Notes: a model not told the origin generated them from the sequence alone. A DNA stretch of 13,248 bases from Dehalococcoidia bacterium UBA1123 (GCA_002313895.1 DCAW01000044.1:11386-24633); one strand, 5' to 3'; shown: positions 1-7,830, numbered from the stretch's first letter. Program-made: numbers and translations.

Positions 1-604
1 GCCATGCCTCGTGGGGAAGAGAACCGTCCTGTCCCGGTCCGAGGTGGATTCGGTCTTGTTGCGTGTATGCGCGAGCGCCTATCCGCGCTGGCTCAGGTGA
101 ATTGCGGAATACTTTTACGTGCGACAGGCCTATGCCTGACGCATTCTCAAGGTTGCGTCTCAGTGTATTTGAGAGGTTATCGCCGAACCGAGGTTCATTT
201 GAACCTGTCACGTGCTGCGAGAGTTTCAAGCCGTCGGTTTGCGTTGGCTTCGAGCTAGAATCTGCTTGGATTGGAACTTTCGATTCCACCGAAGGCGAAA
301 AGACGCTCACCCTCTCAAGTATAGACCTTGGGGTGCTGGTTGGGCCTGGTTGAACGCCAGAGACCGCAGATTGTGGAGTGTGACGTGTTGTGAACTGTGG
401 CCTTCTTTCTGACAGGCGTGTCGCAAAAGCCGAGCGACTATTCGTCCGAACGCTTCGGGGCGTAAAAACTCGCGTCATTTCGTCCCTCTGTCCGCAATTG
501 TCTGGGTCGACCCCAGCGTTCTCTCAATTCAATTGATATATGATGGTTTTCCTCGACGCCAAATTCGCTGTGACCCTCACTAAATCGAGGCGTGTTCGCG
601 ACGG
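1..604. other. Stretch without a recognisable gene
   Basis: About 600 bases with no reading frame that I recognise on either strand. The short open frames present have no clear Shine-Dalgarno site and no family motif. Small symmetric elements are visible: a 7-bp inverted repeat with a 2-bp spacer (AGGTTCA TT TGAACCT, 191-206), a 5-bp stem with a 4-base loop (CAGGC CTAT GCCTG, 125-138), a 5-bp stem at 502-516 (CTGGG/CCCAG) and a near-perfect palindrome TCAATT C AATTGA at 524-536. The last two lie just downstream of the minus-strand propeller gene, but neither has the T-run of an intrinsic terminator. The stretch could be a long intergenic region or the remains of a decayed gene. Confidence 0.5.
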
Positions 605-1486
605 CTATCCTTTGCGGACCCACTTGTCCACGCTCTTGCTAGTCGTGAGGCCCAGGTAGATGTCGCCTGATGAATCGACCCACAGGCCGTGAGCGTGGCG
701 GGTCTCCCACCGCGCCATTATTGAGCCGTCGCCGTCCCGAATGCTGACCATTGGGCCTTCGCCGTCTGCCTCCTGCTCGGCCAGATAAAAAACGCCGTTC
801 GAGTCTATTACGAGGTTGTTTGGGCCACCCATTCCGGTCCACATGCTGAAGTAATCACCTTCGGCAGAGAATATCTGGATTCGACGGTTGGCCCTGTCGC
901 AGACATAGACTTTGCCGTCAGGGGCGATGAGAAGGCTATGTGGCAACTGGAACTGTCCGGGGCCGCCATTCCCAGGCTCGCCCCAGGAATTTATCAGGTT
1001 CCCATCAACGGAGAATCTATGAATGCGGGCATTCCTATAACCGTCGGAGACATAGATGTCACCGTTGGGGCCAGGGGCCATCTCGGTCGGGTAGTTGAAT
1101 GGACCGGCGGCTCGGGGAACAAGAGCTCCCGGGGTGTCCTGGCCGGTGTCAGAGTGGAAACCGCGCTCACCCAGAATCTGGATGGGCCTGCCTTCGAGCG
1201 TAAAACTGATGGCAACCGAGTCGTCTCTATCGGTGATATACACGACGTCGTTCGCAATGGTCATGCCGTGGGGCGAGTTTATGTTGCCGTTGCCCCACGA
1301 GTTCAGGAAGTTGCCGTCCTTGTCGAACACCACCACAGGAGGATCCTTGCGCTGGAGAACGTAAACTCTGTCCTGAGAGTCGGTCGCGACGGTGGAGACG
1401 ACTCCGAACGTCTCGCCATCTGGTAGTTTGGCCCAGTCCTGAATTAGCTCGTAGGTGTGGGTTCCTGCGCCGGCTGAGGTTGCCAT
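605..1486 (-). CDS. NHL-repeat six-bladed beta-propeller protein, PAL-like lyase family
   Basis: A 293-residue protein made of NHL-type propeller repeats (for example DGNFLNSWG near 57-65, DGNLINSWGE near 161-170, DGKVYVCDRANRRIQIF near 190-206). It resembles the peptidyl-alpha-hydroxyglycine alpha-amidating lyase (PAL) group. It carries counterparts of the three zinc-binding histidines of rat PAL: H73 in SPHG, H183 in LPHS and H266 in HAHG. It also has Y150 in SDGYRNARI (the catalytic-tyrosine motif), R46 and R198. There is no signal peptide or membrane segment, so it should be cytosolic. The ATG at 1486 is preceded by AAGGAG at good spacing. It lies 44 bp downstream of CMD protein 1 and is probably co-transcribed with it. 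Propeller fold and family are seen; lyase activity on a carbinolamine-type or other hydroxylated substrate is inference. Many bacterial NHL proteins of this kind have no assigned function. Confidence 0.85.
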   Translation of the reverse strand: MATSAGAGTHTYELIQDWAKLPDGETFGVVSTVATDSQDRVYVLQRKDPPVVVFDKDGNFLNSWGNGNINSPHGMTIANDVVYITDRDDSVAISFTLEGRPIQILGERGFHSDTGQDTPGALVPRAAGPFNYPTEMAPGPNGDIYVSDGYRNARIHRFSVDGNLINSWGEPGNGGPGQFQLPHSLLIAPDGKVYVCDRANRRIQIFSAEGDYFSMWTGMGGPNNLVIDSNGVFYLAEQEADGEGPMVSIRDGDGSIMARWETRHAHGLWVDSSGDIYLGLTTSKSVDKWVRKG

Positions 1487-1530
1487 TGAAACGTCTCCTT
1501 GATCTTCTCTTTGACGGGACTTGAAATGAT

Positions 1531-2088
1531 TTAGATGGGCAGGACGGGTTCTGTTCGCTCTTCAGGCAGGTCTGCCTCGAAGGCGTTGAGGATGAATGCG
1601 ATCTGCGCGTAGCCGCCCATGAGGGTTGTCAGTTCGACTAGATGTTGAGTCCCGAACTGCTCCAACGCAGCGTCGAATGTTTCTTGAGTGACTATGTGAT
1701 TGGTATAGAACTCTCGGCAAAAAGCGACGACCGCCGCCTCGTCGGGAGCCATAGAGGGCAGAGGCCCGTTGTCGCGAATTGCGTCAACTAGCGCGTCGCT
1801 TACGCCCTCTCGCCGAGCGGCAGGAGCGTGGGCGTTCCAGACGTACTGGCAGTCCATCGCTCTTGCTGTAGAGATTATCGCCAGTTCCTGGATTCGCTTT
1901 GAGAATGTGGACTCGAACCTGAGATAAGCTGTTAGCTGTGCCCGACGTAGGGCCATCTCCGGGCTATTAATCGTGATCGATCCGGGGCCTGTGGTAATCA
2001 TTCCGCCAGAATCAGCGGTCAGTTGGTCGAAGGCGTCCCGAAACTGTTCCGGAACCATATCGCGGGCGACCATCGGTAATCGGGCCAT
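1531..2088 (-). CDS. Carboxymuconolactone decarboxylase (CMD/AhpD-like) family protein 1
   Basis: A 185-residue, mostly helical protein of the CMD/AhpD superfamily. The central active-site helix reads ARAMDCQYVWNAHA (residues 75-88). E68, C80 and H87 have the spacing of the AhpD E-C-C-H relay (12, then 3+4), but the second cysteine position is V83, so the usual CXXC redox pair is incomplete. Family members act as alkylhydroperoxidases, decarboxylases or of unknown function; which applies here cannot be told. It is a full-length paralogue of the protein at 7182-7739: both are 185 residues, align without gaps and are about 57% identical by hand count. The ATG at 2088 has GAGGAG seven bases upstream. 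It is the first gene of a minus-strand pair with the propeller gene and is divergent from the DUF3500 gene across 280 bp. Confidence 0.9.
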   Translation of the reverse strand: MARLPMVARDMVPEQFRDAFDQLTADSGGMITTGPGSITINSPEMALRRAQLTAYLRFESTFSKRIQELAIISTARAMDCQYVWNAHAPAARREGVSDALVDAIRDNGPLPSMAPDEAAVVAFCREFYTNHIVTQETFDAALEQFGTQHLVELTTLMGGYAQIAFILNAFEADLPEERTEPVLPI

Positions 2089-2243
2089 GAATCATCTCCT
2101 CAATTGTGTTGAAGACAGACTGAGTTGTTAACTGGATTACACAGAATTGTGGCTCTGCTTCATATCGAACGGTAGATCCAACAAGTAGCGCCGAGACTTA
2201 ATATTCGCCAGACTAATCGAGCGTGCTGTGGCTGTTTGGCCGT

Positions 2244-2271
2244 AGTCTAGCATCATGAAACATCGTGTCAA
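2244..2271 (-). promoter_or_regulatory. Candidate sigma-70-type promoter for the CMD1-propeller unit
   Basis: On the minus strand, a perfect TTGACA (2271-2266) is followed after 16 bp by TAGACT (2249-2244, 4 of 6 to the -10 consensus). This would give a leader of about 150 bases before the CMD1 start. The -10 overlaps one arm of an AGACTA/TAGTCT inverted repeat (2210-2215 and 2243-2248). In the same 280-bp divergent region a TAAAAT at 2305-2310 could be a -10 for the DUF3500 unit on the plus strand, but I see no good -35 for it. Confidence 0.35.
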
Positions 2272-2368
2272 GGATTCCGAAATGCAGTCTGAGGACAACC
2301 AGTGTAAAATTACGCGCGATGGGAGAACTTCCATATCATGAAGCAAACGGCGACCAGGAGGCGCACCG

Positions 2369-3544
2369 ATGGCATTGCAAACCCAGGAGTTCAAGCTTAG
2401 AAGACGGACGCCGATGTCCGGGCGCACTCTTGTGTCGCCCGTGCCTGATGGGATAAAGGCCCGAATTGAGACTGCCGAGTCTCATTTGGCAGACGCTTTC
2501 AAAGGGGTGACAACGGACGGATCCGTTCGGACAGGTCTGTACACGATTCAGAACACTGGGAGCTCGACGAGCGACATCAAGACGGCTGCCGATTCCTTCC
2601 TCGTCTCCCTTGACCCTGCGTTGAAGGCGGATGCAACCTTCGAGGTTGATAGCGAAGAGTGGCGACGATGGTGCAACATCCACCCGTACCTCATGCGCCA
2701 CGGCGCGTTTTTGGATGCGGCGAGTTCCTCTCAACGTGATCTGGCGATGGGTCTGCTCAGAGAGAGCCTCAGTCCTGTGGGATTCGAGACCGCCCGAAAC
2801 ACAATGAAGCTCAACGAGGCTATTCGCGAGATTACCGGCAGCAACGAAGAGTACGGAGAGTGGTTGTACTGGCTGAGCATCATGGGGACGCCCTCTGATG
2901 ACCAGCCCTGGGGTTGGCAGATCGACGGGCATCACCTCATCATTAATTTCTTCGTTCTGGGCGACCAGGTTGTGATGACTCCAGCGTTTATGGGGTCTGA
3001 ACCGGTGGCTGTCGATGTCGGGAAATATGCCGGAACGCGTGTCTTTGAGACCGAGGAACAGGCCGGTCTGGCGCTGGCGCAGAGCCTGTCGGTCGAGCAA
3101 AAACGGCAAATGGTAATCTCCGAAGACATGCCCAGCGAGGTGTTTACAACCGCGTTCCGAGACAATTTCGAGATGAAGCACGAAGGCCTCAAGTACGACG
3201 ATCTGTCCAGCAATCAGCAGTCGCTGGTCATGAGTCTGATTGGCGCGTATGTCAATCGGATGCGTTCTGGACACGCTCAAATCAAGATGGACGAGGTGAA
3301 GAGCCACCTATCAGAAACCTACATCGCCTGGATGGGGAGCGTCGACGAGGACAGCGTATTTTACTATCGGATACACAGTCCGGTAATCCTCATCGAATTC
3401 GATCATCAGTCGGGCATCGCGCTGGATTCTGACGTCCCGATGCGCCAGCACATTCACACAGTCGTGCGAACCCCCAACGGTAATGACTACGGCAAAGACT
3501 TGCTGAGACAACACCGGGAACAGGCCGACCACAGTCACGATTAG
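2369..3544 (+). CDS. DUF3500 domain-containing protein
   Basis: A 391-residue protein matching the DUF3500 family, whose function is not established. Diagnostic stretches are WGWQIDGHHL (181-190), followed by a TPAFMGSEP segment, and the C-terminal HIHTVVRTPNGNDYGKDLL (361-379) after an EFDHQSG motif (343-349). The conserved His/Asp/Arg clusters suggest a metal- or substrate-binding pocket, but this is only inference. There is no clear signal peptide. The chosen ATG (2369) has a strong AGGAGG eight bases upstream; an internal ATG at 2414 would trim 15 residues but has a weaker site. It precedes the luciferase-like monooxygenase gene by 113 bp in the same direction and is divergent from CMD1, so it probably shares a pathway with both. 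A long antisense open frame across it is a codon-bias shadow. Confidence 0.88.
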   Translation: MALQTQEFKLRRRTPMSGRTLVSPVPDGIKARIETAESHLADAFKGVTTDGSVRTGLYTIQNTGSSTSDIKTAADSFLVSLDPALKADATFEVDSEEWRRWCNIHPYLMRHGAFLDAASSSQRDLAMGLLRESLSPVGFETARNTMKLNEAIREITGSNEEYGEWLYWLSIMGTPSDDQPWGWQIDGHHLIINFFVLGDQVVMTPAFMGSEPVAVDVGKYAGTRVFETEEQAGLALAQSLSVEQKRQMVISEDMPSEVFTTAFRDNFEMKHEGLKYDDLSSNQQSLVMSLIGAYVNRMRSGHAQIKMDEVKSHLSETYIAWMGSVDEDSVFYYRIHSPVILIEFDHQSGIALDSDVPMRQHIHTVVRTPNGNDYGKDLLRQHREQADHSHD

Positions 3545-3571
3545 ACCTTCAGACGCTCAGTCTCGTGGTCT
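3543..3571 (+). other. Nested hairpin at the DUF3500 stop codon
   Basis: Outer arms AGACC (3543-3547) and GGTCT (3567-3571) enclose inner arms AGAC (3551-3554) and GTCT (3560-3563) with a GCTCA loop. The element begins inside the TAG stop codon of the DUF3500 gene. No T-run follows, so it is not a standard intrinsic terminator. It could be an intercistronic mRNA structure or chance. Confidence 0.25.
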
Positions 3572-3634
3572 GCACAAAATGCTAGCAATTGTAAATCCGC
3601 CATCAGCAGGCTAGTGCCTCCTGGTGGCGGTCTC

Positions 3635-3661
3635 ATGAATCAGGAGCTTGGACACTCATGA
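3635..3661 (+). CDS. Possible leader mini-ORF coupled to monooxygenase 1
   Basis: An 8-codon frame (MNQELGHS) whose TGA stop overlaps the ATG of the following monooxygenase gene as ATGA. Its codons cover the CAGGAG that would otherwise be the downstream Shine-Dalgarno site, which sits about 11 bases from the main start, longer than ideal. Translational coupling is possible, but such a short frame can arise by chance. Confidence 0.2.
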   Translation: MNQELGHS

Positions 3662-4707
3662 AATTCGGATTGTTTATCCTGCCGTCCTGGTCAACGGACA
3701 GCAAGCATGAACAGAGCAGGATTCTCGGAGAGGCGGTCGAACAGGCACAGTACGCTGAGGAGCTTGGATTCGACGCCGTGTGGCTGGCCGAACATCACTT
3801 CTGTCGATTCGGAATCGTTCCCAACGCAATCTCTATGGGGTTGTATGTGGCTGCGAAAACGAAGAAAATCCGCATCGGCACAGCCGTGAGCGTTCTGACC
3901 TTCCACAACCCGATTTTTGCGGCGGAAGAGACGGCCCTGTTGGACGCTCTCAGCGGTGGGCGTCTTGATTTCGGAGTCGGTCGAGGGCAGGTGGTCTATG
4001 AGTACGGAAATTTTGGCGTTGATTACGACAGTCGCACGGAGAAGTTTGGCGAAATCCTGGACATCATAATTGGTCTGTGGACGCAGTCCGGCTTCACGTA
4101 TCACGGTAAGTTCTATCAGGTGGACGATCTGACCGTCGCTCCATCGCCCGTTCAACAGCCGCATCCACCGCTCTACATGGCCGTGTCCAGAACTCCGGCA
4201 AGCATCGACGCGGCGGTGGAGAGGAACCTTCCGATTCTCACCAGCCCCAGCACACCAGACGCTGACACACTGGAGATCGTCCACTCCTACTACGAACGCT
4301 GCGCCGCCGCTGGCAAGTCTCCGATGGTGGAGCAGATGCCTTTCTTTCGCATGGTGTATCTTTCTGATGACCAACAGCAGGCGGAAGAAGACCCCCGCCA
4401 CGCTATGACATGGGTGCATGACCTCAACGGCCTCCGTCGGACTCTCACAGGAGGCAGCGAGATCTATATGGACCTTGATCAATGGAGGAACACCCGCTCG
4501 GAACAGCCGCCGACGTATGAGTCGCTCTTGGAATCGACAGCTTACTTCGGAACACCGGATCGGATAGTCAAGAAGATCGAGAAATTGCGGGACGAACACG
4601 GAATCCAATACTTTGGTGCAAATATGTCATATGGCTCAATGGAACACTCCAGAGTCATGCGCTCGATGGAGTTGTTTGCCAAAGAGGTGATGCCCCACTT
4701 CAAGTAG
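3658..4707 (+). CDS. Luciferase-like (LLM class) flavin-dependent monooxygenase 1
   Basis: A 349-residue TIM-barrel enzyme of the bacterial luciferase-like family, which uses reduced FMN (F420 in some branches) and O2 to oxidise small organic substrates. Family marks: MKFGLF start strand, GFDAVWLAEHHF (37-48), IRIGTAVSVL (71-80), LSGGRLDFGVGRG (98-110) and PSPVQQPHPPLYMA (162-175) with the QxPHPP signature. The length is typical and no signal peptide is seen. It follows DUF3500 in the same direction. Its TAG stop lies only 9 bp from the stop of the convergent Gfo/Idh pseudogene. No flavin reductase is encoded in the window, so reduced flavin would have to come from elsewhere. It shares family motifs with the enzyme at 7909-9096 but is shorter and clearly diverged. 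Substrate is unknown; aldehyde, ketone or cyclic compounds are possible. Confidence 0.92.
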   Translation: MKFGLFILPSWSTDSKHEQSRILGEAVEQAQYAEELGFDAVWLAEHHFCRFGIVPNAISMGLYVAAKTKKIRIGTAVSVLTFHNPIFAAEETALLDALSGGRLDFGVGRGQVVYEYGNFGVDYDSRTEKFGEILDIIIGLWTQSGFTYHGKFYQVDDLTVAPSPVQQPHPPLYMAVSRTPASIDAAVERNLPILTSPSTPDADTLEIVHSYYERCAAAGKSPMVEQMPFFRMVYLSDDQQQAEEDPRHAMTWVHDLNGLRRTLTGGSEIYMDLDQWRNTRSEQPPTYESLLESTAYFGTPDRIVKKIEKLRDEHGIQYFGANMSYGSMEHSRVMRSMELFAKEVMPHFK

Positions 4708-4716
4708 TCGCAAAAC

Positions 4717-5866
4717 TTAGACCAGCTTCGCTGTGCTCGTGTCGATGGGCAGGTCTTTCCAGGAGACCATCGGGAAAGTCGTCGCGAGGTCCACTGTCTG
4801 TCTGGACTCGGCGGCAATCCAAGTTTTTTCGATCACTTCGACGACGTGAGCCATGTGGCGAGGGCCGTTGACAAGAGGCTTGCCATCAAGCACAGCGTCG
4901 GTCAGGCTCGGAAGAGTGGAAGAATGCTTGGCCCATCGTGAATCCAAGCTCGGAATGTCCACGTCCTGCCAGCCAGCAACATCGGTATTCCAGTCGTCCT
5001 TGTGCAGCCGGATTCTATCGACCTGATCACCACCGTATGTTGAAATCACACCCTCGGTCCCGAAAAGTTCCATATCCGGGGCTTTAGACGCCATCATGAC
5101 GTATCCTGTGTCCATCGTGCCAAGCGTGTTGTTTCCGAAGTCGAGAACCATCACGTTATTGTCAAGAACGTCGACTTGCACCCGTTTGCCTTTGGCAGAG
5201 CCGTCGCGCATGACTCTTTCAGGCATGGAGATACAGGACGTCGCCGCCAGAGACTTCACAGCCCCCAAAACAGCCGTCATCTTGATGAGTCCATAACCGG
5301 TCATGCTGGACATCTCGCCTGCGCCGCCCTGATAAAACCAACTGAAGTCGGTGGGCGCTCCGTGACCCGACCCAGGCCCCATGCTGGAACAAGTTGTGCG
5401 AACCAGAGACACCTCTCCGATGGCCCCATTTGACACCAGCTGCATAAGCCGGCGCTGTCCGGGATGAAGCATGTTGGGCGGAGCGCAAAGATGTGCAACC
5501 CCTTTGACTTTGCCGCCTCGCAGATCTTCACAGCGTCTTCCAATGTGGCAGCCATTGGTTTTTCGATTAGAACGTGTTTGCCGTGTTTACGGCCATGAGA
5601 ACCTGCTCGGCGTGGCGTTCGTGAGGAGTGAGGGTTGCCACGGCGTCGATGTCAGCGTTAGCTAACATCTCTTCGTAGTCGGTGAACACGGCGTCGGCTT
5701 CGTATAGCGCTCCGAAACGCCGCGACCTGTCGCCGTCCCGGTCACAAACCGCCTTGAGTTCCAGGCGGTCGCTTCAGGCTTTCGTTGCGGGCAGTTAGTA
5801 CCACTGTGCGGCCGCGCCGACTCCCCAAATCCCGATCTTGAGCCTTCGTTTGTCACCAGAGGTCAT
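4717..5866 (-). pseudogene. Gfo/Idh/MocA-family oxidoreductase, broken by four frame lesions
   Basis: The C-terminal 251 residues (5472-4717) are one clean frame. The N-terminal third is split. It starts at ATG 5866 (GGGAG upstream) with the Rossmann start RRLKIGIWGVGAAAQ, then needs four shifts to read through: near 5800-5806 (into VLTARNESLK), near 5768-5774 (into DRLELKAVCDRDGD), at 5586-5588 (into KHGKHVLIEKPMAATLEDAV, with the EKP motif) and at 5487-5489 (into CAPPNMLHPGQRR). The repaired protein would be about 383 residues, normal for NAD(P)-dependent dehydrogenases of sugars and cyclitols. Two lesions fall in AAA/TTT runs, so sequencing or assembly error is a real alternative to a decayed gene. 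It begins 28 bp after the flavin monooxygenase gene and would be its operon partner. Substrate unknown. Confidence 0.8.
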
Positions 5867-5894
5867 GCTATCAACTCCCGTCAAGCGTCTTCGC

Positions 5895-7046
5895 CTAGAT
5901 AGAACCTTGAGGCTCCATGCCGAGGAAGAACTGGCCCGCTGTGTCGTAGTGGTACATCTGGCCTTGCACTTGCTGGGTGATGACGTGGATGTCACGGAAC
6001 CGACGCTGGACAGGGCTGCTTCCGAATATGGCGGTTGACCCGATGAGATTGTAAGCGATGTCCACCACCTCGGCGGCCTGCCTGATGGCGTGGGTGCTGG
6101 CGAGTCGCACTCCGATTCTGTCCGCTGTGGGGATCGGCTGATCCTTGTTAGCGCTCTCCCAGAGTCTTGAGTGATTTTCATGAAGGTAAGCCCGCGCCGC
6201 GCCCCAAATGGCCTCCGCCAGGCCAATCTGGCGCTGGACAGTTCCCATGTCTCGGAGCGTCACCTGGCCGGGAGCGTTCGTCGGAATCTTGCTGGTTGAC
6301 ATCTCGACCGCTGCGTCGAGAGCTGTGCGAGCGGCCCCCAGGGCCACGGTTGCGAACCCTGAGCAGAAAAACAGCGTCGTGTTGATTTTGTACAGAGAGC
6401 CAGGCTCCCGAGGTGTGTCTGACTGGTTGTATGACAGGTGGCCGGGAACGAACAGGTCATTGACCTCGAAACCGTGACTGCCGGTGCCGCGAAGGCCGTG
6501 CACGTCCCAAGTGTCTATCATGGTTGCTTTGTTCTTCGGGATTAGCAGGACCCGAATCTCGCTTGGGACAGAGTCTTTGATGGGAGTCAACGCAGCGAGC
6601 CAGGTGGCGTGAGGACTGCCACTGCTGAAGTTCCACCGGCCTGTAAGCCGATAGCCGCCATCGACGGGCGTTGCGAGGGTGTCGCGCGTCGGAGGGCCAT
6701 TGGTGACGACATTGCGCCAGTCGGTCCAAATCTCTCGGGACGCTTTTTCCGGCAGTCGGGTCGAGTTGGTTGCGAACACGTTATTCTGATTAAAGCACCA
6801 TCCGACGCTGGCGTCCGCCTTGCCGAACTCGAAAACTAGGCGCAGAAAGCTGGGGTGGTCCAGTTCGGCCCCGTCGAGGGAGCGAGGCATGAGAAGCCGG
6901 AAAAGCCCCCGGTCTTTCATCTGGTTGGTGATCTCTGGCGGGATCATCCGCTCCCGCTCGATGCGGTCAGTAACTTTCGACACCTCGTACGCCATCTCCT
7001 TTGCGTCATCGAGATAATCGTTAAATGTTTTCTGCGCTATTGCCAT
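5895..7046 (-). CDS. Acyl-CoA dehydrogenase-fold flavin-dependent monooxygenase
   Basis: A 383-residue protein of the acyl-CoA dehydrogenase superfamily. Features include the N-terminal helical domain with GLFRLLMPRSLDGAELD (47-63), the beta-domain motif GYRLTGRWNFSSGSPHATW (131-149), GLRGTGSHGFEVNDLFVP (184-201) and the C-terminal RRFRDIHVITQQVQGQMYHY (348-367). I do not see a catalytic glutamate in the position usual for true acyl-CoA dehydrogenases. The RDIHVITQ ending is like two-component hydroxylases of the HpaB/HsaA and DszC type, which use reduced flavin and O2. I therefore prefer a monooxygenase call. No cognate reductase lies in the window. The ATG at 7046 has AGGAAA close upstream. 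It sits 135 bp after CMD protein 2 and 28 bp before the Gfo/Idh remnant on the same strand. Substrate unknown. Confidence 0.85.
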   Translation of the reverse strand: MAIAQKTFNDYLDDAKEMAYEVSKVTDRIERERMIPPEITNQMKDRGLFRLLMPRSLDGAELDHPSFLRLVFEFGKADASVGWCFNQNNVFATNSTRLPEKASREIWTDWRNVVTNGPPTRDTLATPVDGGYRLTGRWNFSSGSPHATWLAALTPIKDSVPSEIRVLLIPKNKATMIDTWDVHGLRGTGSHGFEVNDLFVPGHLSYNQSDTPREPGSLYKINTTLFFCSGFATVALGAARTALDAAVEMSTSKIPTNAPGQVTLRDMGTVQRQIGLAEAIWGAARAYLHENHSRLWESANKDQPIPTADRIGVRLASTHAIRQAAEVVDIAYNLIGSTAIFGSSPVQRRFRDIHVITQQVQGQMYHYDTAGQFFLGMEPQGSI

Positions 7047-7181
7047 GATTTTTCCTGTGGTTTAGAGGTTTGAGATTTTGGGGGTTCAACCGGACGAAGC
7101 AAAGGGTAACATAAGAAGGCGTCATCGTTGCGCGGCCCAAACGTGACCAGTCATCAACCTTTCGTGAGTTAAAATCCCCGC

Positions 7182-7739
7182 TCAAACAGGCAGGACTGGC
7201 TCGGTTCGGTTCTCAGGCAGGTTGATTTCGAAGGCGTTGGCGTTCATCGCGAGAAGGGAATAGTAGCCCATCAACGTCGTAAGTTCGGTCAGTTGCCGCG
7301 CTCCGAACTGGTCGATTGCTGCATCGAAAGTCGCCTGTTTGACGCGCTTTGTTGCGAACAGTTCCTTGGCGAAGTCGATCAGAGCCTGTTCATCTGCTGG
7401 CGCCGGAGGCAGCGATGTTTTGTCTCTGAGCGCGCTGACCAAGGCGTCGCTAAGGCCTTCCCTTCGACCCCATGCGGCGTGGGCGTTCCATATGAACTCG
7501 CAGTCCATCGCCCGTCCTGCGATTAGCTTGGCAAGCTCCAATATCCTCTGGGGCAGTTCGGACTCATCGCGGAGGTAGTGGACGAGGTGGTTGGCGCGGC
7601 GCCGCATCTCCGGGCTATGGATCATAGCCGACCCAGGCCCGCTGTCGATGGGGCCTCCGTTGTCCGACGTCTCGGCGTCGAATGCGTCCCTGAATTTCTC
7701 AGGCACCTGGTCTCGGGTCACGGTAGGTGTGCGGGCCAT
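7182..7739 (-). CDS. Carboxymuconolactone decarboxylase (CMD/AhpD-like) family protein 2
   Basis: A 185-residue CMD/AhpD-superfamily protein, paralogous over its full length to the one at 1531-2088 and ending in the same RTEPVLP tail. The active-site helix reads GRAMDCEFIWNAHAAWGRREG; E68, C80 and H87 are kept, while position 83 is I instead of the second cysteine. Decarboxylase or peroxidase chemistry is thus uncertain. The start is set at ATG 7739, with AAGGAG (7752-7747) at proper spacing. An upstream in-frame ATG at 7805 would add 22 residues, but it lies inside the likely -10 element and the paralogue lacks such an extension. It leads a minus-strand unit with the acyl-CoA-dehydrogenase-fold monooxygenase and is divergent from luciferase-like monooxygenase 2. 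Confidence 0.92.
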   Translation of the reverse strand: MARTPTVTRDQVPEKFRDAFDAETSDNGGPIDSGPGSAMIHSPEMRRRANHLVHYLRDESELPQRILELAKLIAGRAMDCEFIWNAHAAWGRREGLSDALVSALRDKTSLPPAPADEQALIDFAKELFATKRVKQATFDAAIDQFGARQLTELTTLMGYYSLLAMNANAFEINLPENRTEPVLPV

Positions 7740-7801
7740 ATTAATTCTCCTTTTAGTCATGTTTTCTTGTGGTCGCAGATGATACTCATAGATTTTGTCC
7801 A

Positions 7802-7830
7802 TCATATGCGCCCTGATTTATCGCGACAAT
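7802..7830 (-). promoter_or_regulatory. Sigma-70-type promoter for the CMD2 unit
   Basis: On the minus strand TTGTCG (7830-7825, 4 of 6) and TATGAT (7807-7802, 5 of 6) are separated by exactly 17 bp. Transcription would begin near 7795, giving a leader of about 55 bases before the ATG at 7739. The -10 covers the alternative ATG at 7805, which argues against that longer start. Confidence 0.5.

Noticed and set aside
201..400. Similar GT-ACGTG-TG-GA stretches near 207 and 379 as a direct repeat
   Set aside because: The match is short and imperfect and falls in different frames; likely chance.
2336..3307. Long open frame (about 323 codons) on the minus strand across the DUF3500 gene
   Set aside because: No family motif or good ribosome site, and the plus strand carries clear DUF3500 motifs; it is a codon-bias shadow.
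3691..4608. Long open frame (about 305 codons) antisense to monooxygenase 1
   Set aside because: The plus-strand protein has unmistakable luciferase-like motifs; the antisense translation resembles nothing I know.
4708..4716. Bidirectional terminator between convergent genes
   Set aside because: Only 9 bp separate the two stop codons and no stable stem with T-runs is seen around them.
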